Below, in pieces: positions 39,415 through 48,449 of a stretch of DNA of 64,000 bases. Each line of letters opens with the position of its first letter. The stretch's first letter is position 1. Position numbers and translations under genes: made by a program. The notes under the pieces are model-generated. The model did no database searches. It saw only the letters and a list, made by a program, of their open reading frames with translations, and was not told the origin of the DNA. The stretch is from NCBI RefSeq assembly GCF_963457605.1, contig NZ_OY735139.1, positions 992,001 to 1,056,000 of the forward strand, written 5' to 3'. The DNA comes from an uncultured Gellertiella sp. (GTDB lineage Bacteria; Pseudomonadota; Alphaproteobacteria; Rhizobiales; Rhizobiaceae).

Positions 39415-40248
39415 ATGCATCTGAAGATCAGCCACACCACCGGGTATCATTATGACCAGCCGGTGCATTATGCCCTGCAACGGCTGCGGCTGACGCCGCT
39501 CTCCGGTCCCGGCCAGAAGGTGATCAGCTGGTCGCTCAGGATGGACCACGCCAGCCAGCAGGCAAGCTTCATCGATCATTTCGGCAACCGCACCGAACTC
39601 TGGTCGACCGTCGAGCAGCCGAAGGAAACCTTCATCATTGCCGAAGGCGAGATCGAGACCGAGGACCGGGCGGGCGTGGTCGGTGCCCATGGCGGCTTCT
39701 GCCCGCTCTGGCTGTTCCTGCGCGACACGCCGCTGACCACCCCCGGCGACCATATCCGGGCGCTCGCGTCAGAGCTTGCCGGGATCGCCGATCCGCTGGC
39801 CTGCATGCACGGGCTGATGGGACGGCTGAACGACGCGATTGCCTACCGGACCGGCGAGACCCATTCGGAAACCACGGCGGAAGAGGCGCTGGCGAGCGGT
39901 GCAGGCGTCTGCCAGGACCATGCCCATGCGATGATCGCCACCGCCCGGCTGCTCGATATCCCGGCCCGCTATGTCTCGGGCTATCTCTACATGGACGGGA
40001 TCGAGAGCCAGACGGCAAGCCATGCCTGGGCGGAAGTGCATCTGCCGGGGCTCGGCTGGGTCGGCTTTGACGCGGCCAACCGGATCTGCCCCGACGGGCG
40101 CTATGTCAGGATCGCCACCGGGCTCGATTACCAGGGCGCTGCCCCGGTCTCCGGCCTCAGGTTGAGCGCCGCCAGCGAAAGGCTGAGCGTGGCACTGACC
40201 GTGAGGGACCAGAACCTCCCCCAGGGTCAGGCGCAGAGCCAGAGCTGA
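39415..40248 (+). CDS. Transglutaminase-like cysteine peptidase family protein
   Basis: 277 aa from ATG 39415, with TTGGAGG ideally placed; the frame is open further upstream inside the alpha-E gene, but no site is there. An N-terminal beta-domain (LKISHTTGYHYDQPVHY) is followed by the transglutaminase core with catalytic Cys (GAGVCQDHAHAMIA), His (ASHAWAEVHLPG) and Asp (VGFDAANRI). It probably cleaves or transfers the peptide made by the ATP-grasp enzyme. It is the third gene of the set. Confidence 0.92.
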   Translation: MHLKISHTTGYHYDQPVHYALQRLRLTPLSGPGQKVISWSLRMDHASQQASFIDHFGNRTELWSTVEQPKETFIIAEGEIETEDRAGVVGAHGGFCPLWLFLRDTPLTTPGDHIRALASELAGIADPLACMHGLMGRLNDAIAYRTGETHSETTAEEALASGAGVCQDHAHAMIATARLLDIPARYVSGYLYMDGIESQTASHAWAEVHLPGLGWVGFDAANRICPDGRYVRIATGLDYQGAAPVSGLRLSAASERLSVALTVRDQNLPQGQAQSQS

Positions 40249-40336
40249 GCCCTCCCCTTGCGCAAGCCTCGCGCAAGCTTCGGCGCTGATCATGGCAGCC
40301 CCGCGCGATTTCCCCCGCGACAACAAGGTCTGCGCC

Positions 40337-40840
40337 ATGCTGTTTGGCACATCGCTGTTTGCCTCGGTGCTGAAAAGGATCGAGGACGAGGAGCCGCCGC
40401 CCGATGAAGAGGAATTGACGCACCGGATCCGGGGCCTGTCCACCGGCTTCGTCGCCCCGGCGATGGAAGGTGTCTCGGTCAGCATGGCGCGGGTGGATGA
40501 TGCCTATCTGGCGCTGCAGCCGGAAGAGACAGGGATGGCGCAGGCCGCCCCGCCGGTTCCCGAAGCCCCGGCCGAGACGGTCCCGCCGCCGCTTCCCGCC
40601 TTCCTCGCCCGTATCCGCCCGAACGAAATCGCCGCCGATCTCGGCCTTGGGCCGAAAGACACCGCAGCCGACCTCAACGAGCGCCGCCGTGCCTTTGCCC
40701 GCGACAACCATCCCGATATCGTCCACCCCGCCCACCGGATCGCTGCCACCGAACGGATGATGATCGCCAATCTCCTGATCGACCGGGCACTTGCCCGGAT
40801 TGCCGCGATGGAACGGTTCGGGCTGCGGAGCGGGCGCTAG
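40337..40840 (+). CDS. DnaJ-like (J-domain) protein; stop codon lies in a repeat element
   Basis: 167 aa from ATG 40337 (AAGGT upstream); an ATG at 40292 is possible but lacks a site. The first 80 residues are acidic and Pro-rich. The C-terminal part is J-domain-like, with the HPD tripeptide in ARDNHPDIVHPAHRI, which in J-proteins stimulates DnaK ATPase. No zinc-finger or substrate domain is present. The TAG stop (40838-40840) is the first triplet of repeat copy A, so the original C-terminus may have been different. Confidence 0.7.
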   Translation: MLFGTSLFASVLKRIEDEEPPPDEEELTHRIRGLSTGFVAPAMEGVSVSMARVDDAYLALQPEETGMAQAAPPVPEAPAETVPPPLPAFLARIRPNEIAADLGLGPKDTAADLNERRRAFARDNHPDIVHPAHRIAATERMMIANLLIDRALARIAAMERFGLRSGR

Positions 40841-41052
40841 AGTTTGTCAGGGAAAAGTGGAATCCGGTTTTCCCGCTCAAACTTGTTTGAGCGCTCAAAC
40901 TTGTTTGAGCGAAAAGACAAACTGGCTGCGCCCCAACAGACAACGCAAGCAGGATATGCTTCTCAACAAGGGGAGCCAGAGTCTGGCTGGTTCAATATGA
41001 ACCTGACAGACTCTAGACGCTGTCCGGTCCATTGCGAACCTGACAGACTCCA
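40838..41052 (+). repeat. Palindromic repeat element, copy A
   Basis: The left end is TAGAGTTTGTCAGGG. Two tandem 18-base palindromes with arms GCTCAAAC / GTTTGAGC follow (40875-40892 and 40893-40910), then GAAAAGACAAAC and a less similar stretch. The right end is a hairpin with arms AGAGTCTG...GGTTCA and TGAACC...CAGACTCT (40978-41014), ending CTCTA at 41015. A second, more degenerate right-end hairpin follows directly (about 41016-41052), so the right module is duplicated. The rest of the gap to the next gene (41053-41323) shows nothing convincing. Confidence 0.85.
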
Positions 41053-41323
41053 GAAACTCTTGTTTCCGGCCAGGACGGATGCTAGGTCTTGTGCCGGAAA
41101 GGGAGCCGCACAATGACAATTCCGTTCTGGTCCGATCATCGCTTTGGCCCCCGCTTTGCCCTGCAGATGCGTTTGCAGGGCTGACCAGACCTTTCCCAGA
41201 CATATCCGGTCAGTCTTCCCGGCAAGGGGCCACGCTATCCCGTGTGCCTTCCTGCCAGTCATCCATGCCGCACGCTCGCCACAGCACAGGCTGCGAGGTG
41301 CCGTATCGAAACGGATATTGACC

Positions 41324-42841
41324 ATGACTTTGCTTGGCATGAACGACCTTGGCGTAACGCTGGTCGAGCCGCTGTTTTCCCAACTCAACCTGACCGTCAG
41401 GGCCGGTGACCGGCTCGGTATCGCCGCCGCCAATGGCCGGGGTAAGACCACGCTGCTGCGGGTACTGGCCGGACAGTTGGAACCGACGACCGGTTCCGTG
41501 CAGCGGGCCCGGTCGCTGAAAACCGGTTTCATGGAACAGGATGTGCCCGAACGCCTGCTTGCCCTCGCCTTCCGTGACGCCCTGCTCGATGCGCTCCCCG
41601 AGGAGGAACGGCTTTACGAGGGCTGGAAGACCGACATCGCCATGGACGCGCTCGAGGTGCCGGAGGAGATCCGCGACAGGCCGCTCGGAAAGCTGAGCGG
41701 CGGCTGGCAGCGGCTCGCCCTGCTGGCACGGCTGGCCGTCAGCGAACCCGACGTGCTGTTGCTCGACGAGCCGACCAACCATCTCGATCTCGGCAAGATC
41801 CTGGTGCTGGAGCGCTTTCTTACCAACCTGCCGAAGGCGAGTGCCGTGGTGATGACCAGCCACGACCGCGCTTTCCTCGATTGCGCCACCAACCGCACCC
41901 TGTTCCTGCGCCATCCTCTCTCCGTCGGCTTCTCCCTGCCCTATGGCGCAGCGCGCGCGGCGCTGGAAGAGGCGGACGCGGCCCGGGCACGCAAATATGC
42001 AAACGACATGAAGACCGCAGACCAATTGCGCCGTCAGGCCGCCAAGCTCAACAATATCGGCATCAATTCCGGCAGCGACCTGCTGGTGGTCAAGACAAGG
42101 CAGCTGAAGGCCCGCGCCGAACGGCTGGAGGGCGAGGCCGAGGCCGCCCACAAGGAGCGCTCCGCCGGAACGATTGCCCTTGCCGGCGGCGAAAGCCATG
42201 CGCGCGTGCTGATCCGGCTCGAACCGCTTGAGGTCACCACGCCTGACGGGCGATTGCTGTTCAAATCCGGTCCGCTGTTTGTCGAGCAGGGCGACCGGAT
42301 CGTGCTGCTGGGCGTCAATGGTGCGGGCAAGAGCCGGTTCGTCGAACGGTTGCGCACCGCCATCGCCAGCCCCGGCAGCGACCCCGCGCTGCGCCCGACC
42401 GCCTCGCTGAAGCCCGGCTATGTCGATCAGGCGCTGGCGCTGCTGAAGGATCGCGACACGCCGCTTGTCACCTTGACGGCGCGTTTCACGCTCAGCGAAA
42501 TCAGGGCCCGGTCGCTGCTGTCGGGAGCAGGCATTGCCATCGAACAGCAGGCCCGCCCGCTCGCCAGTCTCTCCGGCGGCCAGAAGGCGCGGCTGGCGCT
42601 GCTGATGCTCCGGCTGATGGAGCCGAATTTCTTCCTGCTCGACGAACCCACCAACCATCTCGACATCGACGGGCAGGATGCGCTTTGCGAAGAGTTGCTG
42701 CGGGAACATGCGGCTGCGCTGATCATATCCCATGACCGGGCCTTCGTGCGCAACGTCGCCAGCCGGTTCTGGCTGATCGAAAACCGGCGGCTCAGGGACG
42801 TGGATGATGCGGACGGTTTCTTCCGGTCGCTGTCTGCATGA
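41324..42841 (+). CDS. ABC-F family ATPase
   Basis: 505 aa from ATG 41324. Two ABC domains in one chain without membrane segments: Walker A AANGRGKTT and GVNGAGKS, signatures LSGGWQRLALL and LSGGQKARLALL, Walker B LLLDEPTNHLD twice, and H-loops TSHDRAF and ISHDRAF. ABC-F proteins act on the ribosome (translation factors, antibiotic protection). The inter-domain linker (about residues 225-290) carries the charged P-site tRNA-interacting helices but is short, so an antibiotic-resistance role is unlikely to be inferable. Monocistronic, just beyond repeat copy A. Confidence 0.9.
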   Translation: MTLLGMNDLGVTLVEPLFSQLNLTVRAGDRLGIAAANGRGKTTLLRVLAGQLEPTTGSVQRARSLKTGFMEQDVPERLLALAFRDALLDALPEEERLYEGWKTDIAMDALEVPEEIRDRPLGKLSGGWQRLALLARLAVSEPDVLLLDEPTNHLDLGKILVLERFLTNLPKASAVVMTSHDRAFLDCATNRTLFLRHPLSVGFSLPYGAARAALEEADAARARKYANDMKTADQLRRQAAKLNNIGINSGSDLLVVKTRQLKARAERLEGEAEAAHKERSAGTIALAGGESHARVLIRLEPLEVTTPDGRLLFKSGPLFVEQGDRIVLLGVNGAGKSRFVERLRTAIASPGSDPALRPTASLKPGYVDQALALLKDRDTPLVTLTARFTLSEIRARSLLSGAGIAIEQQARPLASLSGGQKARLALLMLRLMEPNFFLLDEPTNHLDIDGQDALCEELLREHAAALIISHDRAFVRNVASRFWLIENRRLRDVDDADGFFRSLSA

Positions 42842-42860
42842 CCGGGGAGCCCGACCGGTC

Positions 42861-43082
42861 TCAGGGCTGGTCGGGCGTGTCCGGCTTTTCCGCTGCGTCG
42901 CTTGCCGGAAAGCGGAAAAGCAGCACATAGGCGCTGTAAAGGGTGAGCGCCCCGACGATGACCAGCCAGAAGGACTTGCCGTTCAGCAGTTCCACCCCGA
43001 ACCAGGCCGCGCAAACCGCCACGATCAGCACCCGGACCCAGAGCGGCCGGTAGAACTTGTGGGTGGGATCGATCAGTTGCAT
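42861..43082 (-). CDS. Small two-helix membrane protein
   Basis: 73 aa from ATG 43082. Two predicted membrane helices (about residues 15-32 and 36-54, VLIVAVCAAWFGVELL and FWLVIVGALTLYSAYVLLF) and a short acidic cytoplasmic tail. Small rhizobial proteins of this layout (start LIDPTHKFYRPLWVRV) are listed as uncharacterised, possibly DUF3329. It is divergent from idhA across a 258-base gap and converges on the ABC-F gene with 19 bases between stops. Function not recognised. Confidence 0.65.
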   Translation of the reverse strand: MQLIDPTHKFYRPLWVRVLIVAVCAAWFGVELLNGKSFWLVIVGALTLYSAYVLLFRFPASDAAEKPDTPDQP

Positions 43083-43093
43083 GCTTTCCTCGC

Positions 43094-43129
43094 TTGACGG
43101 CCCGGCCTGAAATATGGAATATTTATTCC
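43094..43129 (+). promoter_or_regulatory. idhA promoter with IolR-type GGAA-N6-TTCC operator
   Basis: GGAA (43116-43119), six bases, TTCC (43126-43129): exactly the palindrome reported for the RpiR-family repressor IolR of Sinorhizobium meliloti, which controls inositol genes. The symmetry extends to arms GGAATA / TATTCC. A TTGACG -35 (43094-43099) and GAATAT -10 (43117-43122), 17 bases apart, place the operator over the -10. The idhA start is about 210 bases downstream. Repression relieved by an inositol intermediate is expected. Confidence 0.6.
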
Positions 43130-43340
43130 GAAATCTACGCAAATCGTTTGTTTGTTCCATTTCGTGCCGGAGCACGAGGCGACGGGTCCACAGTGCGGTT
43201 TCCCGGCGCGTCTGGCAAGCCTCGCCTCCCCAGGGCCTGGCAGATCCCCGCGCCTTGCGACAGACAGCATCCACGGGAACGATGGCCGGTCGGTGCAGGA
43301 AATCACGGCTGCCCGGCCGCAACACAAGAGAGTGAGAGAC

Positions 43341-44333
43341 ATGACGGTAAGATTTGGTCTTCTGGGTGCCGGACGGATCGGCAAGGTCCATGCCAAAGCG
43401 GTCAGCGCCAATGGCGACGCGCGGCTGGTGGCGGTTGCCGACGCCTTTCCCGCGGCTGCCGAAGCGATAGCCGCTGCCTATGGCTGCGCGGTGCGCAGCA
43501 TAGAGGAGATCGAGGCGGCGGGTGACATCGATGCGGTGGTGATCTGCACCCCGACCGATACCCATGCCGACCTGATCGAGCGTTTCGCCCGCGCCGGCAA
43601 GGCGATCTTCTGCGAAAAGCCGGTGGATCTCGACGCGGCGCGGGTGCGCGCCTGCCTTGAGGTGGTGAAAAGCACCAAAGCCAAGCTGATGGTCGGCTTC
43701 AATCGCCGCTTCGACCCGCATTTTGCCGCCCTCAAGGCGGCAATCGACGCCGGCAAGATCGGCACCGTCGAGATGGTGACCATCACCTCCCGCGATCCCG
43801 GCGCTCCGCCGGTCGACTATATCAGGCGGTCCGGCGGCATCTTCCGCGACATGACCATCCATGACTTCGACATGGCCCGCTTCCTGCTTGGCGAAGAGCC
43901 GGTGGCGGTGACCGCCCATGCCGCCGTGCTGGTCGACAAGGCGATTGGCGACGCTGGCGATTTCGACAGCGCCTCGCTGATTCTGGAGACCGCATCGGGC
44001 AGGCAATGCATGATTTCCAACTCCCGCCGCGCCACCTATGGCTATGACCAGCGGATCGAGGTGCATGGTTCGAAGGGCATGGTGGCCGCCGAAAACCAGC
44101 GCGCCGTCTCCATCGAAGTCGCGACTGCCGATGGCTATACCCGCCCGCCGCTGCATGATTTCTTCATGACCCGCTACACCGAAGCCTATGCCGCCGAAAT
44201 CGCGAGCTTCATCGCCGCCATCGAAAAGGGGGCACCGATCACCCCCGACGGCACCGACGGCCTCGCCGCCCTCCTCCTTGCCGATGCCGCCCTGCAGGCG
44301 GTGAAGGAAAAGCGGCAGATCCGGATCGGCTGA
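43341..44333 (+). CDS. idhA: Inositol 2-dehydrogenase
   Basis: 330 aa from ATG 43341 (AGTGAGAG upstream). GFO/IDH/MocA fold: NAD-binding GLLGAGRIGKVHA at the start, the catalytic Lys in EKPVDLD, and IHDFDMARFLLGEEP with the active-site Asp/His pair. It oxidises myo-inositol to scyllo-inosose, the first step of inositol catabolism, which matters for rhizobial competitiveness and rhizopine use. The iol genes for later steps are not in the window. The upstream operator supports the assignment. Confidence 0.93.
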   Translation: MTVRFGLLGAGRIGKVHAKAVSANGDARLVAVADAFPAAAEAIAAAYGCAVRSIEEIEAAGDIDAVVICTPTDTHADLIERFARAGKAIFCEKPVDLDAARVRACLEVVKSTKAKLMVGFNRRFDPHFAALKAAIDAGKIGTVEMVTITSRDPGAPPVDYIRRSGGIFRDMTIHDFDMARFLLGEEPVAVTAHAAVLVDKAIGDAGDFDSASLILETASGRQCMISNSRRATYGYDQRIEVHGSKGMVAAENQRAVSIEVATADGYTRPPLHDFFMTRYTEAYAAEIASFIAAIEKGAPITPDGTDGLAALLLADAALQAVKEKRQIRIG

Positions 44334-44339
44334 TCGCAG

Positions 44340-44360
44340 GGGGCGCATATAAAGCGCCCC
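44340..44360. terminator. Hairpin between convergent idhA and ROK genes
   Basis: GGGGCGC (44340-44346) and GCGCCCC (44354-44360) form a perfect seven-base stem with the AT-only loop ATATAAA. It fills almost the entire 27-base gap between two convergent stop codons, so it could end transcription from both sides. There is no T tract on either strand, so intrinsic termination is uncertain. Confidence 0.4.
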
Positions 44361-45590
44361 TCACCCCGCCAAACCGCTCCCCACCGCGTTGCGGTCCATA
44401 TGCGACAGGGCGAGATCCATATGCCCGGCAAAGACCAGCGCCGTCTCGTCCAGAATGACATGCAGGTCAGGCTGGCCCTCGCGGCGGATGGTGCGGGACT
44501 GGCTCAGGCCGTCGGTCAGGCCCTTTTCCATCAGATCGTAGAAGCGCACGCCGGGCCCGGTGATATAGACCGGCATCTTCTCGTTCAGGCTCTGCATCCG
44601 CCCGAGGCCCTGCCCGAGCGCAATCCCGGCCTGGCGGAAGGCAAGCTGCGCCTTGCGGTCACCCCGCCGGGCATTGGCGGCGAGCTTTTCCATTTCGATG
44701 AGCGGGATGAAGCGGGCGGGGATGGTATCGGCGGGCACGTCGAAAGCGATGCGCAGGATGCCGTAGAAACCCGCCGTCGCCTCGATGCAGCCGACCGATC
44801 CGCAGCGGCAAAGGCCGCCATTGGCCACATGCAGCATATGGCCGAAATCCGGGGCCGAGACCTGATATTCACCCGAGGCTTCGCGCCGGGCAATGCCAAG
44901 GCCGATGCCGTGGCCAAGCGACAGGGCGCAGAGCGCGCGCGGCGGGTCTGGCCCCTCGTCCCCCCCCTGGTTTTCGACAATCCGGGCCAGTGCCGCCGCC
45001 ACCAGACGCGTCTCGTTGCTGAGGATGACATCGGGCTGCAGGTCGCCGCCGCGAATCCGGTCGAAATCAATGCTGTCGGCCCCGAAGACCGGCGACCACA
45101 GCAGCACAGGCACCACGGGATCGACCAGCCCCTTGCTCGAGATCGAGACGACCAGGATCCGCTCCAGCCCGAGCCCGGACCGGGCCGCAAGCCGCTCGAT
45201 GGCGGCACGCACGATGCCGGTGAACAGCAAAGCCTGGCCGGCATCCCCCTGCCGGTTTTCCTCGATCCGGTCAATCAGCGTGCCGCCGTAATCGACCAGC
45301 GAATATTGCAGCATGTCGGAGGAAATCCTCAGCGCCACCATGTAGCCGCAGCCCCGCCGCTGGACGAAGGAGACCCGGGGCCGCCCCCGCCCGGCGGGCG
45401 AGGCCTGTTCCTGGCGCTCGATCACCTGTTGGCGCTCAAGCTCGGCGGTAATGGCGGACACGGTGGCGGAAGACAGATGGGTACGGTCGGAAAGTTCGGT
45501 ATGGGCGAGGGGTCCGTGACGCCTCAAAGCCGCGAGCACGAGCCCGCTGTTTTGCTGGCGCACGATTTCCGTACTCGACTTCGCCAGCAT
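44361..45590 (-). CDS. ROK-family transcriptional repressor (XylR-like)
   Basis: 409 aa from ATG 45590, which has GGGAGAGGG at proper distance; an ATG at 45611 is in frame but its AGGA is only two bases away. An N-terminal winged helix (LAHTELSDRTHLSSATVSAI) precedes a sugar-kinase-like ROK domain with the zinc motif CRCGSVGCIEA. It is divergent from xylFHG, and a palindrome lies between, so it most likely represses the xylose transporter genes until a sugar binds. The usual ROK kinase activity is not expected. Confidence 0.88.
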   Translation of the reverse strand: MLAKSSTEIVRQQNSGLVLAALRRHGPLAHTELSDRTHLSSATVSAITAELERQQVIERQEQASPAGRGRPRVSFVQRRGCGYMVALRISSDMLQYSLVDYGGTLIDRIEENRQGDAGQALLFTGIVRAAIERLAARSGLGLERILVVSISSKGLVDPVVPVLLWSPVFGADSIDFDRIRGGDLQPDVILSNETRLVAAALARIVENQGGDEGPDPPRALCALSLGHGIGLGIARREASGEYQVSAPDFGHMLHVANGGLCRCGSVGCIEATAGFYGILRIAFDVPADTIPARFIPLIEMEKLAANARRGDRKAQLAFRQAGIALGQGLGRMQSLNEKMPVYITGPGVRFYDLMEKGLTDGLSQSRTIRREGQPDLHVILDETALVFAGHMDLALSHMDRNAVGSGLAG

Positions 45591-45691
45591 TGCTGGAGCC
45601 CTCTCCCTCATTTTCCTGTGGATTTTCCACCGGCAGACGCCACCTCCTATAGCGTCGGCCCGCTGTCAACATCGAGCCGCTGAACGGCGTG

Positions 45692-45741
45692 TTGACAGGG
45701 TGCAAAAACTCTGACATTTATTTTCTCGACTGTCGAGAAAA
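45692..45741 (+). promoter_or_regulatory. xylF promoter and probable ROK-regulator operator
   Basis: TTGACA (45692-45697) is a perfect -35; 17 bases later CATTTA (45715-45720) is a weak -10. Immediately downstream lies a 21-base palindrome (45721-45741), with perfect ten-base arms TTTTCTCGAC and GTCGAGAAAA around one central base. It covers the predicted transcript start, an ideal repressor position. Its length and symmetry fit a ROK dimer. Confidence 0.65.
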
Positions 45742-45821
45742 AGATTTTCCAAGACAGCAATCCAAGAAAGCCGGGGCTGTGGGGAGGCCGCACAGCATCG
45801 GCAACCACCTGGGAGGACCCT

Positions 45822-46862
45822 ATGAAGAAATTGACTCTGGCGCTGACAAGCGCCGTTTTTGCGATGTCTGTTGCTGGCCATGCCATGGCCAAGGACAAGG
45901 TGATCGGTGTCTCGTGGAAGATCTTCCAGGAAGAGCGCTGGAAGACTGACGAAGCCGTCATCAAGAAAATCGTCGAAGCCAATGGCGACAAGTACATCTC
46001 GGCTGACGCCCAGGGCTCGGCTGCCAAGCAGCTGACCGACGTGGAATCGCTGATTTCGCAGGGTGCCAACGTTCTGCTGATCGTGCCTTACGATTCCGAA
46101 GCCATTCTGCCGGCCGTGCAGAAGGCCTCCTCGGAAGGTATTCCGATCATTGCCTATGACGTGCAGATCGAAGATCCGAACGTCCTCTACATGACCTTCG
46201 ACAACGTCGGCGTTGGCCGCCTGATGGCGCAGGAAATGCTGAAGGTGAAGGACAAGGGCAACTTCGCCATCGTCAACGGCGACAAGGGCGACCCGAACGC
46301 CTCGTTCCTCAACCGCGGCTTCAAGGAAGTGCTGCAGCCGAAGCTCGATTCCGGCGATATCAAGATCGTCGGCGAAGCCTCGTCGGATGGCTGGAAGCCG
46401 GAAAATGCCCAGAAGAACATGGAGCAGATCCTGACCGCCAACAACAACGCTGTTGACGCGGTCCTGTCCGAAAACGACGGCATGGCCGGCGGTGTCGTGG
46501 CAGCGCTTGCCGCCCAGGGTCTTGCCGGTTCCGTACCGGTCACCGGCCAGGACGGCGACAAGGCCGCTCTGAACCGCGTCGCCCTCGGCACCCAGCTGGT
46601 GTCGATCTGGAAGGACAGCCGCGCGCTCGGCAAGGTCGCAGCCGAAGCTGCCCTGATGCTGGCTGACGGCAAGAAGATGACCGATGTCCCGAATGTCGGC
46701 AAGTTCAAGGATGGGGCAAAGGGCGTTGAAATGAACGCCGTTCTGCTCACCCCTGACGCGATCACCAAGAGCAACCTCAAGGACGTTCTGGACGCCAACT
46801 GGATCGACAAGGCGACGCTTTGCGCCGGTGTTGACGCAGCTGCGGTTGCCGACTGCAAGTAA
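45822..46862 (+). CDS. xylF: D-xylose-type ABC transporter substrate-binding protein
   Basis: 346 aa. A signal peptide (cleavage after AMA near residue 23) is followed by a periplasmic-binding-protein family 1 fold. Long stretches align with XylF: ERWKTDEAVIKK, LLIVPYDSEAILPAV, SFDNVGVG-like MTFDNVGVGRLMA, DGWKPENAQKNMEQILTANNN, and VTGQDGDKAALNR. It binds xylose or a similar sugar in the periplasm and delivers it to the permease. GGGAGGA precedes the ATG. A strong terminator-like hairpin follows it. Confidence 0.9.
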   Translation: MKKLTLALTSAVFAMSVAGHAMAKDKVIGVSWKIFQEERWKTDEAVIKKIVEANGDKYISADAQGSAAKQLTDVESLISQGANVLLIVPYDSEAILPAVQKASSEGIPIIAYDVQIEDPNVLYMTFDNVGVGRLMAQEMLKVKDKGNFAIVNGDKGDPNASFLNRGFKEVLQPKLDSGDIKIVGEASSDGWKPENAQKNMEQILTANNNAVDAVLSENDGMAGGVVAALAAQGLAGSVPVTGQDGDKAALNRVALGTQLVSIWKDSRALGKVAAEAALMLADGKKMTDVPNVGKFKDGAKGVEMNAVLLTPDAITKSNLKDVLDANWIDKATLCAGVDAAAVADCK

Positions 46863-46896
46863 TCCGGTTTTCTGACCGATCTTTGCTGACCAGACA

Positions 46897-46930
46897 CCGC
46901 GCCGCTTCTCAACAAGCGGCGCGGTTTTTT
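46897..46930 (+). terminator. Rho-independent terminator after xylF
   Basis: CCGCGCCGCTT (46897-46907), loop CTCAAC, AAGCGGCGCGG (46914-46924), then six T. An 11-base perfect stem with T tract. Placed between the binding-protein gene and the permease gene, it would let most transcripts stop after xylF, giving excess binding protein over membrane components, as is common for ABC importers; read-through or another promoter would feed xylHG. Confidence 0.9.
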
Positions 46931-47115
46931 AAAAGCGACATTGCGCCTCGCCGCGCGCGGATCCGGTTGAGCCCCGCGGGCAAACGTGATGAGGCGCTCA
47001 CACCCTCTTTGAGGTGATGCATATTCCCCGATGTGAGGCAGGAAGCGCGGGCAAATGCCCGAAACGGTCAGACCGCAGGCTTTCTCAAGGACAGGGGCAC
47101 AAGGGAGAAGTACCC

Positions 47116-48438
47116 ATGAACCAAATAACTCAAAGCAGTGCCGGACCGGGCATGGTCGAGGAAAACCCGATCAGGGCCTTTCTGCGCGCAACCGAAATTG
47201 ATACCCGCATGCTCGGCATGTTCGGGGCGCTGATCCTGATCTGGGTCGGCTTCCAGGCCTATGGCGAAGTCTATAACGGCTTCGGCGCCTTCCTCACCTA
47301 CCGCAACATGTGGAACCTGTCGGTGCAGACCTCGTCCATCGCCGTGATGGCGACGGGCATGGTGCTGATCATCGTCACCCGCCACATCGACCTGTCCGTC
47401 GGTTCCGTGCTCGGCATCACCGCCATGCTGATGGGCGTGTTCCAGGTGTGGATCCTGCCCAACTATCTCGGCCTCGGCAATCCGATGATCTGGATCCTGA
47501 CGGTTCTGTTCGGCCTGATGGTCGGAACCCTGATCGGGTCGTTTCAGGGCTTCCTGATTGCCTATATGGAGATCCCCTCCTTCATCGTCACGCTGGGCGG
47601 ATTGCTGGTCTGGCGCGGTGCGGCCTGGTGGGTGGCACGCGGCGAAACGATTTCGCCCGTCGACGCGCATTTCGCCCTGATCGGCGGCGGCCCCTACGGC
47701 TCGATCGGCTATTGGGGAACCTGGCTGGTGGCAGCGCTTGGCTGCGTGGCCGTGGTTCTGATGCTCGCCTCGGGACGCCGCCAGCGGGCGCGCTTCGGCT
47801 TTCCGCTGCGTCCGCTCTGGGCCGAGCAGTTCCTCGCGATCCTCAGTGGCGGAATGATCATCGGTGCAGCCTATATCGCCAACAAATATTACTGGCCGGT
47901 CGGCATCGTGAAGCAATATGCCGCCGCCCATAACATCACCATTCCGGAAGGCGGGCTGGAAATCTCGCACGGCTTTGCCATTCCGGTGCTGATTGCCGCC
48001 TTCGTCTGCATCGCCATGACCTTCATGGCCACCCGCACCCGCTTCGGCCGCTATGTCTTTGCCATCGGCGGCAATCCCGAAGCGGCCGAACTCGCCGGCA
48101 TCAACACCAAGCGCATGACGATGATGATCTTCGCGCTGATGGGCTTCCTCGTCGGGATCTCGGCGACCATCTCCTCGGCGCGCCTGAACTCGGCCACCAA
48201 TGCACTCGGCCAGTTCGACGAACTCTACGTGATTGCCGCCACCGTTATTGGCGGAACCTCGCTCGCGGGCGGCATGGGCACCATCTACGGTGCGATGCTG
48301 GGGGCCGTGGTCATGCAATCGCTGCAATCCGGGATGGTGCTTGTCGGCTTCGATTCCGCCGTGCAGCAAATGGTCGTTGGGGGTGTGCTTGTCGTGGCTG
48401 TCTGGCTCGACACGATCTACCGCCGGCGTGTGAAGTAA
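47116..48438 (+). CDS. xylH: Xylose ABC transporter permease
   Basis: 440 aa from ATG 47116 (AGGGAGAAG upstream). About 10-12 membrane helices; the RbsC/XylH signature appears as GIINLSVG-like [29 protein letters not shown], and [15 protein letters not shown]. At 440 residues it is longer than ribose-type permeases (about 330) and similar to XylH, with an extra hydrophilic stretch near residues 190-240. It forms the channel with XylG. The gap before it holds the xylF terminator. Confidence 0.92.
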   Translation: MNQITQSSAGPGMVEENPIRAFLRATEIDTRMLGMFGALILIWVGFQAYGEVYNGFGAFLTYRNMWNLSVQTSSIAVMATGMVLIIVTRHIDLSVGSVLGITAMLMGVFQVWILPNYLGLGNPMIWILTVLFGLMVGTLIGSFQGFLIAYMEIPSFIVTLGGLLVWRGAAWWVARGETISPVDAHFALIGGGPYGSIGYWGTWLVAALGCVAVVLMLASGRRQRARFGFPLRPLWAEQFLAILSGGMIIGAAYIANKYYWPVGIVKQYAAAHNITIPEGGLEISHGFAIPVLIAAFVCIAMTFMATRTRFGRYVFAIGGNPEAAELAGINTKRMTMMIFALMGFLVGISATISSARLNSATNALGQFDELYVIAATVIGGTSLAGGMGTIYGAMLGAVVMQSLQSGMVLVGFDSAVQQMVVGGVLVVAVWLDTIYRRRVK

Positions 48439-48449
48439 GGAGGCCAGCC

